Shown here: positions 1-10,495 of the stretch, one piece after another | Position numbering within the stretch: the first letter of the stretch is position 1 | How the letters are laid out: each line of letters begins with the position of its first letter | Assembly: GCA_023078685.1 (NCBI GenBank) | Contig: JALGAS010000006.1 | Span: forward strand, 620,001-684,000 | Source: Neopestalotiopsis rosae | Lineage: Eukaryota > Ascomycota > Sordariomycetes > Amphisphaeriales > Sporocadaceae | Length of the DNA: 64,000 bases | Reading direction: 5' to 3' | Program-made: the position numbers and the translations under genes | Notes under the pieces: model-generated | What the model saw: the letters and a program-made list of their open reading frames with translations, nothing else | Database searches by the model: none | What the model was told of the DNA's origin: nothing

Positions 1-1
1 C

Positions 2-1159
2 ATCATGTTCAAAATCAGCGAGGAAAGCAAGAGCAGACATGTCAAGCACAGACTACACGACGGAGAGAAACCTCATACTTCTGCTACTGAAGCCGTGAGA
101 GAGACGCTGGATGATGATGCAGCCAGCCACGACGGACATAGCGAGATTGCGGACCACACGGAACCTGAAGACGACGCCGATGACGACCAAGAAAAGGATC
201 ACGAGAGCAGAGCCAACCCCTTGCAATCGTCTGGAGAGGCCAGAGAGGACCCTGACGAGGAAGATCCATCTCCTGCTGAAGAGATGAGCAAGCTTGATGT
301 ACAAGACCCCAGCTCCGAAGAGGCGACCCCCGCAGATGATCCAGAGGCAACTGAACAGGACAAAGAGGAGGAGCAATCGGAAGACGAGGAAGATCCTTCA
401 TCGAAATCGACCGCAGCGGCAACATCTGGTAAGGCGGCTTCGCAGCCACAAGCACAGAAGAAGCAACAGCCAAAGCGTGGCCAGCGAGGCAAAGCCAAGA
501 AGATCGCCGCCAAGTACAAAGATCAGGATGACGAGGATCGCCTTGCGATTGAATCACTTATTGGTGCGACTTCTGGTCAAAAGAAGGCTGAAGCCGAGGC
601 TAAAGCCAAGGCGGAACGCGAAGCTGCTCAGCTTGCTGCCAAGGAGCGTCGCCGTGCCCAACATCAGAAACAACAACGCGAGACAGCAGAACACGAAGAG
701 GTCCGAAAGATGATGCTCGAAGAAGGCGTTGATGTTCTTGAGCCGGACGAGGCCGAAAAGGCCACTCCTCTGGATAGCCTTGTGGGTGCACCAATGGTGG
801 GTGATGAGATCCTCGAGGCTATCGTTGTCTGCGGGCCATATGCAGCTCTGGGTAAACTGAAGTACAAGGTCAAGCTGCAGCCAGGCGCGCAGAAGAAGGG
901 CAAGGCGATCAAGGAGATCCTAGAAGGCTGGAAGGCGGTTAGCACCAAGAAGGGCGTTCTGGATGAGAAGAGTCAGGACAAGGAACGCATGTGGCCGCGA
1001 GAGGTCGAGCTGCTCAAAGCACTCAAGCCCGAGGAGGCGGTAAACACCGTGCCAGTTGGCAAGGTGCGAGTAATGGTTACGGGCGGCGCTTCTGGAGGCG
1101 GCGGCGGAGGAGACAAGGGCAAGGGTGGAAAAGGAGGTGGTAAGGGCAAGAAGCGATAG
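2..1159 (+). CDS. Rqc2/Tae2 (NEMF) ribosome quality control protein, C-terminal part
   Basis: Rqc2/NEMF binds the 60S subunit carrying a stalled nascent chain, helps recruit the Ltn1 ubiquitin ligase and directs CAT-tail addition in the cytosol. The window holds only the C-terminal ~385 residues; the frame is open to the left edge, so the first ATG (position 5) is not a supported start. First comes a long charged region rich in E, D, K, Q and R, including AEAEAKAKAEREA-type coiled coil. After it, roughly residues 250-350 form the conserved NFACT-C-type block, recognisable from PMVGDEILEAIVVCGPYAAL and from GKLKYKVKLQPG. The protein ends in a Gly/Lys-rich tail (GGGGGGDKGKGGKG), as in many fungal homologues. 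Identification rests on this C-terminal block; the N-terminal NFACT-N domain is outside the window. Confidence 0.88.
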   Translation: MMFKISEESKSRHVKHRLHDGEKPHTSATEAVRETLDDDAASHDGHSEIADHTEPEDDADDDQEKDHESRANPLQSSGEAREDPDEEDPSPAEEMSKLDVQDPSSEEATPADDPEATEQDKEEEQSEDEEDPSSKSTAAATSGKAASQPQAQKKQQPKRGQRGKAKKIAAKYKDQDDEDRLAIESLIGATSGQKKAEAEAKAKAEREAAQLAAKERRRAQHQKQQRETAEHEEVRKMMLEEGVDVLEPDEAEKATPLDSLVGAPMVGDEILEAIVVCGPYAALGKLKYKVKLQPGAQKKGKAIKEILEGWKAVSTKKGVLDEKSQDKERMWPREVELLKALKPEEAVNTVPVGKVRVMVTGGASGGGGGGDKGKGGKGGGKGKKR

Positions 1160-1644
1160 ATTATGCTCTCTAAATCTATTCAAGAGTTACCTGAGGAAGA
1201 ATGCATATTTGCTCAAGATATAAGTGGCTTACACAAGATTTGAGATTATTTTAAATGCTTGTCTTCTTCTATCTACAACAAACGCTGCTGTCATGCAACT
1301 GTTTTGTCTATAGTAAGGGAAATACCCGGCGAACGCATACGCCGGCTGCGGCATATGGTTGTCTTCATCAGCGCGGCCGGGACTTGAGCCTTCTGCCCAT
1401 CATACGGTACTCTTGCTGCCGGGCATGGCCGAGGCTGTCATGGGTAGAGTCTTACAGGTTTTTACTCGGCCTAATGTTGGCTAAGAAACAATATGGCCTG
1501 CCGTTGTAGGCTGAGGATCTGAGCTCCTACCCAGATATCAAACAGTGCTGAGGGGCTTCTTGTTCGAGAGCCTCTATACACCACGCCTTGGATCGGCCGC
1601 GGACTTCATTAAATAGTCGGTCTTCAAATCGGCTTGATCCTTTT
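1160..1644. other. Convergent intergenic region
   Basis: This is the 3' space between the Rqc2-like gene and a convergent minus-strand gene. It presumably holds both 3' UTRs. I see no RNA gene, repeat or coding signal; the 84-codon ORF at 1255-1509 has no recognisable content. Confidence 0.6.
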
Positions 1645-2847
1645 TCACTTGGTACTGCTTGATTCGGCTTTTGGCGGCGCCCTGTCACCTCTTTGGAAAA
1701 CAAACAGCGCCTCGTCTTTGCCGGGGAAACTGGGCAGCGGGATCTGCACGACCTTGGTCCACTCGGGCTCCTCGCGCTCCATGTACTCGTCCATGCTCAT
1801 GCTCCGGAAGCCCGTGTAGCCGTTGTGGTTCTGGGTGCCCACCACGGCCAGGGTGTCGCCCTGGTACGCCCTGACGAGCTGCCGCGTGAAGCCGCCCTCC
1901 TCGCCGCCGGCGATGCCGCCGCCCACGATGGGGTAGACGAGCAGGAGCACGGCGTCGCGGCCGCCGTGGTTCCCGGCCTTGTTCAGAAACTGCACGCCGT
2001 CCGAAATGGTCGTGTCCTTGACCCAGGTCACGCGCCAGCTGCTCTGGGCATTGTCGACGGGCTGCACCGCCAGGCCGTACTGCCGGAGCATAAAGGTCCA
2101 GTAGCCGTTGCCGCTGCCCATGTCCCAAATCTCGCGGCCGCCGGCCAGGGCCTTGAGTATGCTGAGCGCCTCGTGGCTCGGGCAGACGCAGCCAAAGTGG
2201 TGCATGAGGATCGGGAGGACGTGGTGGCTGCTCTTGACGGCCTCGCTCTGCGGGCAGGGGCCCGCGAACTCGAGGTTGCGACACGCCCACGCCAGGAACT
2301 CGAGGTAGGGGTTCGGCGGCGCCGTCTTGGACCGGGGGATCTGCAGCTGCGGCAGGGACGGGTGGAGGAAGCGTCTCTCGAGCAGGTGGGCGGCGACCGA
2401 GGCGCGCACCGAGCCCTTTTTGGCGTTGGAGGCGAGGGACTTTAGAATGTTGGGCGTCGCCGTCTTGGGGTCAAAGATCTGGAGGTACGTGTCGACGTCG
2501 GGGCGCGGCGGCGGCGGGAGGAAGTCGGACGCCTGGAGAGGCTTGGACTTTTCGGCGGGGGGCGCGGCCGGGTCGCGGTACCAGGCGTGCAGGCCGTTGG
2601 CGGCGCCGAGCCCGACGACGTGCTGGCACTGGGCGAGCGTCACGGAGACGATGGCGTGGTAGGTGTAGGCGTCGCGCGGCGGTAGCGCAAAGGAGGCGGC
2701 CACGGCGGCGGCGAGGTCGTCGTCCTTGGCCAAGTGCTCGGCCGCCTGCGCCTGCAGGTCCTTGTCCTCAATGTAGGACTGGGGATCCCACTTGGACGCT
2801 CCCTCGCAGTACACGAACGGTTTCGTGGCTATCCGACTGGGCGCCAT
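1645..2847 (-). CDS. Unrecognised fungal protein with methyltransferase-like glycine motif
   Basis: This is a single-exon 400-residue protein that I do not recognise as a named family. Around residues 240-255 it contains DMGSGNGYWTFMLRQ, resembling the glycine-rich motif I of class I SAM-dependent methyltransferases. It is followed after ~15 residues by an acidic position (PVDNAQ), as expected for motif II. The C-terminal third has segments such as AVLLLVYPIVGGG and TLAVVGTQNHNGYTGF that could be later strands of a Rossmann-like fold. There is no signal peptide or membrane segment. The ATG at 2847 follows a short leader and is the only upstream start. The gene is markedly GC-rich, which leaves long shadow ORFs on the opposite strand. 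Substrate and role are unknown. Confidence 0.8.
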   Translation of the reverse strand: MAPSRIATKPFVYCEGASKWDPQSYIEDKDLQAQAAEHLAKDDDLAAAVAASFALPPRDAYTYHAIVSVTLAQCQHVVGLGAANGLHAWYRDPAAPPAEKSKPLQASDFLPPPPRPDVDTYLQIFDPKTATPNILKSLASNAKKGSVRASVAAHLLERRFLHPSLPQLQIPRSKTAPPNPYLEFLAWACRNLEFAGPCPQSEAVKSSHHVLPILMHHFGCVCPSHEALSILKALAGGREIWDMGSGNGYWTFMLRQYGLAVQPVDNAQSSWRVTWVKDTTISDGVQFLNKAGNHGGRDAVLLLVYPIVGGGIAGGEEGGFTRQLVRAYQGDTLAVVGTQNHNGYTGFRSMSMDEYMEREEPEWTKVVQIPLPSFPGKDEALFVFQRGDRAPPKAESSSTK

Positions 2848-3521
2848 GGCTGCTCGAGATATCCCAAAGTCCTGACCTAAAAACGTCTCACACGGAAATG
2901 GAGGGGTGATTTGCAGACGAAAAGTTCGGGATTGGTATAGCTAGGCTTGTTAGTGAGGGGTCGACTATGGGATTTAGAAGCCTGTCATGACGTACAGGTG
3001 TTCAGGGGAGCTGTCCACTGTGCCCACAGCTTACGCTAAAAGCTTCTCGGGAGGTCAGAAGCAGATAGGAATTAACAACCTTGCGTCCTGTATCGTATAT
3101 TGTTGCCAGGATTGGGTAGATGGCATTGTAAAGAATCTTGCATTCTGGTGAATTAAAAGAGACAGAAAGCATTGTGAATTCAAGGGGTTCAAGACGAATC
3201 TATCTTTCCGACCAGTTTCCAATCTTATGCGGCGTCTTAGCAATGATGGATTTTAGTATTGTTTTACCACTGACATGAAAGCAATACACTCAAGTTTCTG
3301 CATGTTAGCCCGATGCTGAACTGCAGGCATGCAAGCAGGGGCTCAAGCCGCTATGATCTCCGCGATAGGAAGCTGTCTGGATGTCCAGGGTTGTGTGAGG
3401 TGCAACCTACCGTACATAAGTTGTGGAGGGCACCGGTCTCAACCATAAAGTATGCTGCAGAGTTGGTAAAAGTCTAGGTAATCTAGGTAGTCATTTGCCT
3501 TTCCAATAACAGCAATGCTGC
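2848..3521. other. Divergent intergenic region
   Basis: This divergent spacer must carry the promoters of the methyltransferase-like gene (minus) and the amidohydrolase (plus). I cannot support a specific regulatory site. Confidence 0.5.
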
Positions 3522-4923
3522 ATGACCACCAATATGACAATGATTTCACAGCCACACCTCACAGTACACACGTCAACGCTCTTTGATCCGAAGCGCAAGG
3601 CTTTTGTCCAAAATGTATCGATCGCGGTTGATCCTCAGACGGGCAGCATCGTCTCCGTGAAGAAGCGGGCCAGCGCCGAGGTGGAAGAACTCGGGCCAGA
3701 CGATATTGATCTTCGGGGCAAGGTGGCGATGCCGGGCTTTGTGGATGCCCACACTCATATCTTCCTCCACGACTACGAGTAAGTCTTTGTTCGAAAGGAA
3801 CAATGCAAGATGGATCGGCAAGCGTTGAGATAAACAGCTCACATTCGATAGTGAACGCCCGGCGGCTGAGCAGCACCGGGACGAAAGCATTGTAGAACGC
3901 GTAGTGCGTGCGACAAACCACGTGCGTACGGCATTGCTGGCAGGATACACGACCTACAGGGACCTCGGATCAGAGGCAATGCAAAATTTTGATGCAAACC
4001 TGCGCGATTGCATTAATCGCGGCATTATACCGGGTCCAAGGCTGTTCGTCGCTACTCACCCCCTCGGCAGCACTGGAGGGTTCGAGGTCAGAACGGAAAA
4101 CTACCACGGCGGGACTAGGGCGCCGCCAGCCTCTGATCCGGGAGATGGGCCGGATGGCGTGAGAAAGGCACTGCGACGACGTGTTGCTGAAGGTGCCGAT
4201 GTCATCAAGTTTTACGCCGACTACCGAAGGAAGATCATGAGGTTTCCGCCGAGCCAGCAGCATCCATATAAACTCGGCATTCAGTTTCCACCAGCGAATC
4301 CGAACCCAAATGTACCATTGTTCAGCCAGGAGGAGATGGACATGATTGTGCAAGAAGCCAAACTGGCAGACTTGCCGGTCGCAGCACACGCTGGCGGGCT
4401 CAAGGCGGCCTTGATGGCGGTAAAAGCTGGGGTCACATCCATTGAGCACGGCTTCGAAGTCACCGACGAGCTTTTGGCCTTGATGAAGTCCAAAGGCACT
4501 ATATGGGTACCAACCTTGGCAGCTGCAGAGACGTTCAGCCAGGCCGGAATCCAGGAGCTTCTGGCACAAACCAAAAAGGCTCACGACTATGGAATCCGTC
4601 TGGCCGCGGGCGGAGACACCGGAGTCTTCTCCCACGGACGAGGTGCCAGAGAAATGGAGTTGATGATTGAAGCCGGCATCAAGCTCGAAGATGTGCTCGA
4701 GAGTTGCATGATTGGGGGCTGGGAAAGCTGTGGCAAAGATCAGTGCGGCTATCGCTTTGGCTGGTTTGCAAAGGGCAACCGCGCAGACATCATTGCTCTT
4801 CAGTCAGACCCGAGAGTTGACAAGAGTGCACTACGAAGGGTGGATTTTGTGATGAAGGACGGGAGAGTCTGGAAAAAGGACGGCTTCGCCGTGGGCATGA
4901 TAGAGAACCACTTTCCGTGGTAA
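3522..4923 (+). CDS. Metal-dependent amidohydrolase (imidazolonepropionase/prolidase-like)
   Basis: Two exons (3522-3778 and 3852-4923) join in phase across a 73-bp intron and encode 442 residues. The protein belongs to the amidohydrolase superfamily, which hydrolyses C-N bonds with one or two metals in a TIM barrel. Visible metal-site motifs in order are GFVDAHTHI (HxH), DVIKFYADY (candidate bridging Lys), AAHAGG and SIEHGFEV (two His), and AAGGDTG (Asp). The splice junction restores HDYDERPAAEQ, a conserved stretch in this fungal family. There is no signal peptide, so it is probably cytosolic. The substrate cannot be read from sequence; cyclic amides, dipeptides or ochratoxin-like amides are all known substrates in the superfamily. 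All core metal ligands appear present. Confidence 0.9.
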
Positions 4924-5764
4924 CGTTTCTCCCGTACGGACATGTAGTCTTAAAAAAAATACCAAGTCTCTGCCATCAGAGAAATTCGTCCATTCTGGAT
5001 GCTCTCACTCATAAAAAAGTCCATTTTTCTGGGACAATAGTTGTTGCTACTTCTGTTTGATATACCGCTCGGCCGGCTGATCCGGAAGCAAAGGGCAACG
5101 TCAGCTCGGCAGCAACTTTCTTGACGCAATATTGAACAAGTTGTTTATTCGCATAAATGTTGTCTTTGCCAATTAAGTATGGTTTTTACATCGGAAATTG
5201 GATGCGAAAGCCAAATTCTGCAGATGAATGCTGTGGTAAACGGGAGTGCCTCAAACGTGCCAGGTGGGTGAAGTTGGGGTACGGTTGTGCAATGCCACAT
5301 CAGGTTAGGGGTGTATCAGGTCTGCTCGGTCCTTGCCTGCGGGGCAATGGACAGTGCTGAAGCAGTGATTATGACACTGAAGACATCGGATTTCACCACT
5401 CTTCAGTTGGCACAACTTCCATGACGGCACTCAGGTGATTCACTCTTACTGAAGGCGATACTTTATGCACGAATACAAGTCTCTTATATATCGCGGCGAT
5501 CAATGAGCTACTTAACTCAATCACATTATTGTTTCGGCCGGCGCTTTTGATTGACACGCCCTGTCCAATAGCGCAATCGATTCACCATTGACCAAACATA
5601 CCTGCGCTTGGTACCGCAACAAACCGTTGACACCACTTCTTGACGACCTGCTATCACAGTGCAAACTGGAGATTTCTGTACTTCTTGCCAATCAATAGTC
5701 TGCTTGTATCAGTATCTATATTAACCGTACATACTGCCATTTTCCTTCATACGAATGCCAGCCA
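4924..5764. other. Intergenic region upstream of GH35 gene
   Basis: The 3' flank of the amidohydrolase and promoter of the GH35 gene. TATA-like strings occur (near 5482 and 5714), but none is placed convincingly. No gene seen. Confidence 0.5.
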
Positions 5765-8700
5765 ATGGTCGTTATGAAAGGCGGCGCCACCCACGACGGA
5801 GACCAGCCCGAGTCTTCACCTTTGATATCTCATACCAATGATGTGTCGACACATCGAGAGAAAGCAAGCGTTGGACAGCGCGGGGCGATGTCCTTCAGCC
5901 AGCCTCTGATCGATTCCAAGCGACTAGCTCTTCGGCTTGGTTTGGTGGCTGTCCTGGCAATATTTGCGCTTCTGACAAGTCGAGATCAAAATGCCACCCA
6001 CCACAGTATTCCAGCTGGCCTTTCGACAGAGAACCCACCGAAGAGGCCACAGGATATTGTTACCTGGGATGAGCATTCACTTTTCATTCACGGACAACGA
6101 GTTATGATCATGAGTGGTGAACTTCATCCTTGGAGATTGGTGCCGTCCCTTTATGATGATATATTCCAGAAGATCAAGGCATTGGGCTTCAACTGCGTCT
6201 CATTCTACGTCATGTGGGCTCTAGTAGAAGCTGCCCCAGGCAATTTTACAGCTGAGGGCGTCTTTGCATATGAACCTTTCTTCAAAGCTGCCAGTCGAGC
6301 AGGTATATATCTCATTGCGGTAAGCATCAATTGACATTGTTTTGACATCAAGTTTTGCTTATAAATGTCAGCGGCCTGGACCATATATTAATGCCGAGGT
6401 CAGCTTCGGCGGGTACCCTGGCTGGATGCAGCGCGTCAAAGGCCAGTTGAGAACAAGAAGTCCCGAATACCTGGCAGCGACGGACAACTATATTGCCAGT
6501 ATTGGTTCAATCATTGCAAAAGCGCAAATCATCAACGGTGGGCCCGTTATTCTGTATCAGCCGGAAAATGAGTATTCTTGGGGCCTACCTCCTCGATTCC
6601 CTGACGGCGAGTACATGCAATGTGAGCGAAATCTGACTTAGACACCGCTATCTTTCTTCGTCAGAACTTGACTGATTCAATCTTGTTCAGATGTGGAGGA
6701 CCAAGCAAGAAAAGCTGGTATCGTGGTCCCTATGATCAGTAATGATGCAGCCCCGCTCGGACACAACGCCCCGGGTACCGGAGCAGGAGAAGTTGATATC
6801 TATGGTCATGACGACTACCCGCTCAAATTTGATTGTTCTAATCCCACCTCTTGGCCCAAGGGTGCTCTGAATGGGCTCTATCATTCTATCCACGAAGTAC
6901 AAAGTCCATCAACGCCATTCTCGCTTCTGGAATTCCAGGAAGGAGCATTTGACCCATGGGGTGGCCCTGGTTTCGACAATTGTGCATCGTTGCTGAATGA
7001 TGAGTTTGAGAGGGTCTTTTACAAGAACAACCTGGCCGCCGGAGTGACTATATTCAATATCTGTAAGTCCCCAATATCTTATACCTTAATTCGAAGACGA
7101 TAGAAATATTCACATTGCTCATAATATCCATCATTCCCAGACATGATTTACGGAGGGACAAACTGGGGCAACATCGGATTTCCAGGAGGCTATACTTCTT
7201 ATGATTACGGCGCACCCATTAAAGAAGATTTCACGATTGGGAGAAGCAAATATTCGGAACTCAAATTAATTGCTCAATGGCTCCAAGTGTCACCTGGATA
7301 TTTGACAGCCAAGACAGGATTGGCTGAAGTATTGACGTACTGCAATGATGCAGCCATTACAGTCACGAGGCTCAAATGTGACACTGCTGTCGGCAACGGC
7401 TCTTTCTTCATCATAAGACACTCCGACTACACCAGCACAGCGTCTACAAACTACAAGTTGGATCTTCCCACGTCGAGAGGCAAAGTTTCAATCCCAGCAC
7501 TTTATGGATCGCTTACCTTGAATGGCCGAGATTCCAAGATTGTAGTAACGGACTATGATGTCCATGGCTCGACACTGCTCTACTCAACAGCTGAGATTTT
7601 GACTCACCAGAAATACACTGATCGAGTAATACTGGTCGTGTACACTGGACCTGGAGAAACCAACGAGTTGGCAATCAAGACAATGCACAAACCGAGGATA
7701 CTAGCCGGCGACGGAGTCGCTGTCCACCACGACGGTGATCTGGCAATCATGACCTGGGACACCTCCAATGACCGCAAAGTTATTCGAGTTGGAAATCTTT
7801 ACATATTTGCAATAGGTATGTGCAACGAGCAAGCATGTGGTATTTGGCTTATTAGAACTTGGAAACAGATCGAAATTCTGCATACCGATACTGGATAACA
7901 TCAATCGGAAATACCTCAGCGATCATAGCAGGGCCGTACCTGGTTAGAAGTGCCTCATTACATGACAACGGGACCTTGGCTATCCAGGTAGACTTTACCG
8001 AAAATACGACGGCGGAGATTCTGGGTTTGTCGCCCCTAAAGACAGTCCTAGTAAACGGGATTGATACACCCTTTCAAGACGACAATGTGACCATTTCCTT
8101 TAATGTTAGCTACAAGTTGCCAGAATTAAGGATTCCAGTACTAGAAAGTCTGAACTGGGGTAGCGCCGACTCGCTCCCTGAACTTCATTCAAGCTACGAT
8201 GACAGCCAGTGGGCGTCGGCAAGCCTATCGAGCAATAATACATTTCAGCACCAGTGGACTCCGACGTCTCTGTTCGCATCGGACTACGGTTTCCATGCCG
8301 GTGTTCTCGTTTTCCGTGGACACTTCCTGGCCCAAGGCACCGAGGAGTCATTCGAAGTAGGCAGAAGTCTTCAGTGCCCTCAAAAATTTTACTCGGTGGA
8401 CTGATTATAAACTTAGATTCAAACACAAGGAGGGACTGCGTATGGACACAGTGTCTGGTTGAATGGTACCTTTGTTGGCTCTGAAATCGGCAAAGCTGGC
8501 GCGAGTAATGCCCGCGCTACATATCGGGTACCAAGTCTACTGCCTGGGAAGCCATACGTTCTTACAGTCATCGTCGATAATATGGGGCTGGACGAGAATG
8601 GCGTCGCAGGTGTAGATTCAGGAAAGGCTCCAAGGGGGATTCTGCGATACAACCTGAAGTCGCCGTGGTTCAGGAGCACGGCCATTGATTGGAAGCTTAC

Positions 8701-9211
8701 CGGGAATCTGCACGGCGAAGACTACGTCGATAGGTCTCGAGGGCCACTGAACGAAGGAGGACTATTCGCGGAGAGGCAGGGCTGGCATCTCCCCAAGCCG
8801 CCACTTGAGATGTTTAGCAACATATCGCCCCTCGACCCTATACGCCAACCCGGTGTTTGGATATTCACATCCTCATTCGACCTGAAGCTCCCCTCAGAAT
8901 ATGAAATCCCACTATCTTTCGTATTTGGCGGGGTCACGGGTGGTGCGGCGCGCATACAGCTATACGTGAATGGATGGCAGTACGGCAAGTATATCAGCCA
9001 TATTGGACCACAATTCAAGTTCCCTGTACCGGAGGGAATATTGAACTATCATGGAGAAAATTCGATTGCTCTGGTGATCTGGACGATGGAGGATCGGACC
9101 GCGCGGCTCGAAGACTTTAGACTCGAAGCAGGATTTCCTGTCTACTCTGGGCGCTCACCAGTAAAGGTGGTGGAAAGTCCATTCTGGAAGAAAAGAGATG
9201 ATGCTTACTAA
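5765..9211 (+). CDS. GH35 beta-galactosidase with N-terminal membrane anchor
   Basis: Six exons (5765-6319, 6372-6621, 6691-7062, 7141-7815, 7869-8356, 8417-9211) join in phase to give 1044 residues, normal for large fungal GH35 enzymes. These enzymes remove terminal beta-1,4-galactose from galactans, xyloglucan or lactose. The catalytic domain starts near residue 95 ([12 protein letters not shown]). It holds the acid/base Glu in YQPENEYSW and the nucleophile Glu in [14 protein letters not shown]. Jelly-roll beta domains follow, including [12 protein letters not shown] and ILRYNLKSP. Instead of an ordinary signal peptide there is a ~55-residue hydrophilic N terminus followed by one hydrophobic helix ([17 protein letters not shown]). 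This suggests a type II membrane protein or an unusually late signal anchor. All five introns are 52-78 bp. Confidence 0.92.
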
Positions 9212-9606
9212 GAGTTGCAATCATTGGAATAGATCGCGCAGATCTTTAGCCGACCAAACTCTGCAATGACTCCCCATCTAGTTCACCCTGCCACTGTTTT
9301 TGTTCGACGAGAGAGCGTTAAGGTCAGTCGTCCGATCCTCTCAGGGAAAAAGAAAAATGAACAGAGACCGGTCTTTGGGATGCATTTGCAAGTCATTCTT
9401 AGTCTTGAAAAAGAACCTCTATATACGATTCACATGGATGTTATGTGCTGGCGGTAGATTGGCATTGGAAAATCAATGTGCAGACCCTTGACAGCACGTG
9501 GCAGATTAGGGTGGACGTGAATTTTGCTTTTAGGTGTGCGACGATTTTCTTTCTGAAATACTTATAAAGATTCACGCTTGAATTAATTCGTCTCTTCTTT
9601 CTTAGT

Positions 9607-9765
9607 CACCATGCCTGCTATTTCGTCGGTTCAACTACAACTCACAATCATTAACTCGAAACTACAACAAATGTTTTTGAAATTCGAAGTCCGTATCGTC
9701 GGACATGATTACCTCGAACGGACCCCGTTTCCAACCATCTTCACCACGGCTCCCGTTTTGCAGGC
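9607..9765 (+). repeat. Diverged direct repeat, copy 1
   Basis: The stretch resembles 10345-10495. In the same reading frame the copies encode similar peptides: KFEVRIVGHDYLERTPFP here and KFEVGIVERVYPERAPSP in copy 2. They continue to matching FTTAPVLQ and LTTASFLQ. The copies are ~0.73 kb apart in direct orientation and visibly diverged. They may be remnants of a duplicated gene segment or of terminal repeats of a decayed element. Confidence 0.6.
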
Positions 9766-10080
9766 TCCAAAACATGTTGGGCCTGTGTCAAACCATGGGT
9801 TAGTGCTCCTCGAGGCTCTCCAACCAGGTTGCAATTTTTCTTTTTGTTGTCATTATCGTAGCTAAAGGTCTTCGGAAGGTTGGGGTGTTCACAGTAGAGC
9901 ACGACAGGGAAAGGCGACGGTGCCAACAACCATCGACACTCCGCTAAGGCCTTCACGATTCCCAGTATTTCCTTTTCGCCTGTGTCCCACCGGGGCTCGA
10001 AGTTGGTGAGCCGAGATGATAGGAACATGAAAGCAGGCGACTAGTTTGTGATCATGCACATACCAAATGATATGGGAATA
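9741..10080 (-). mobile_element. Decayed retrotransposon RNase H-like fragment
   Basis: On the minus strand the reading frame contains LSSRLTNFEPRWDTGEKEIL followed by GIVKALAECRWLL and VVLYCEHPNL. This matches the pattern of the RNase H segment behind reverse transcriptase in Ty3/gypsy-like elements, where ...SRxLTxxExxYxxxExExLAxVxALxxxRxxL... is followed by a YTDHxxL motif. The aspartate of the usual TDH motif is replaced (CEH). The upstream part is in a different frame (breaking near 10020), and no integrase or long terminal repeat is recognisable. I read it as an old, inactive fragment. Confidence 0.5.
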
Positions 10081-10179
10081 TCGTGAGTTCTCTCCTCGAC
10101 CCTGATTACTCCTTGAAGCCTGAGCGCAATCCGGCAAGAGCTGTTCGTCATCGTCCGTATCAATATGGATCGATGAATG

Positions 10180-10295
10180 GGAAGCTCAAATTCGTCGGAT
10201 CCGACGACCTCCAGTCCTGGTGTATCCTCTCATGCAAAGTTCGTCGGATCGGACGGCCTCTAGTCCTGGTGTGTCCTCCCAAGCGAAATTCGTCG
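10180..10295 (+). repeat. 49-bp tandem repeat, about 2.3 copies
   Basis: The core TTCGTCGGATC recurs at 10191 and 10240, and a third partial copy starts at 10289, giving a 49-bp period. Copies share GACCTCCAGTCCTGGTGT-type sequence with a few substitutions. Confidence 0.75.
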
Positions 10296-10344
10296 TAACA
10301 AAGCAAGCTGTGAGGAGTTTTTGGGACGCTTCAATTTCTGCGCC

Positions 10345-10495
10345 TTCCATTTTCTCGGTCTACCTGTGACTCACAGTCATAAGTTTGAAACCAAAACAGG
10401 CGTTTGAAAAATTTGAAGTCGGCATTGTCGAACGCGTCTACCCCGAACGAGCCCCTTCTCCAACGACATTGACGACGGCTTCCTTCCTGCAAGTT
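10345..10495 (+). repeat. Diverged direct repeat, copy 2
   Basis: Second copy of the repeat described at 9607-9765; same orientation and same frame of the encoded peptide similarity. Confidence 0.6.

Noticed and set aside
1693..2445. 250-codon plus-strand ORF inside the methyltransferase-like gene
   Set aside because: It is the antisense shadow of a GC-rich coding sequence, with Ala/Val/Leu/His-biased content and no motif; the minus-strand frame has the glycine motif.
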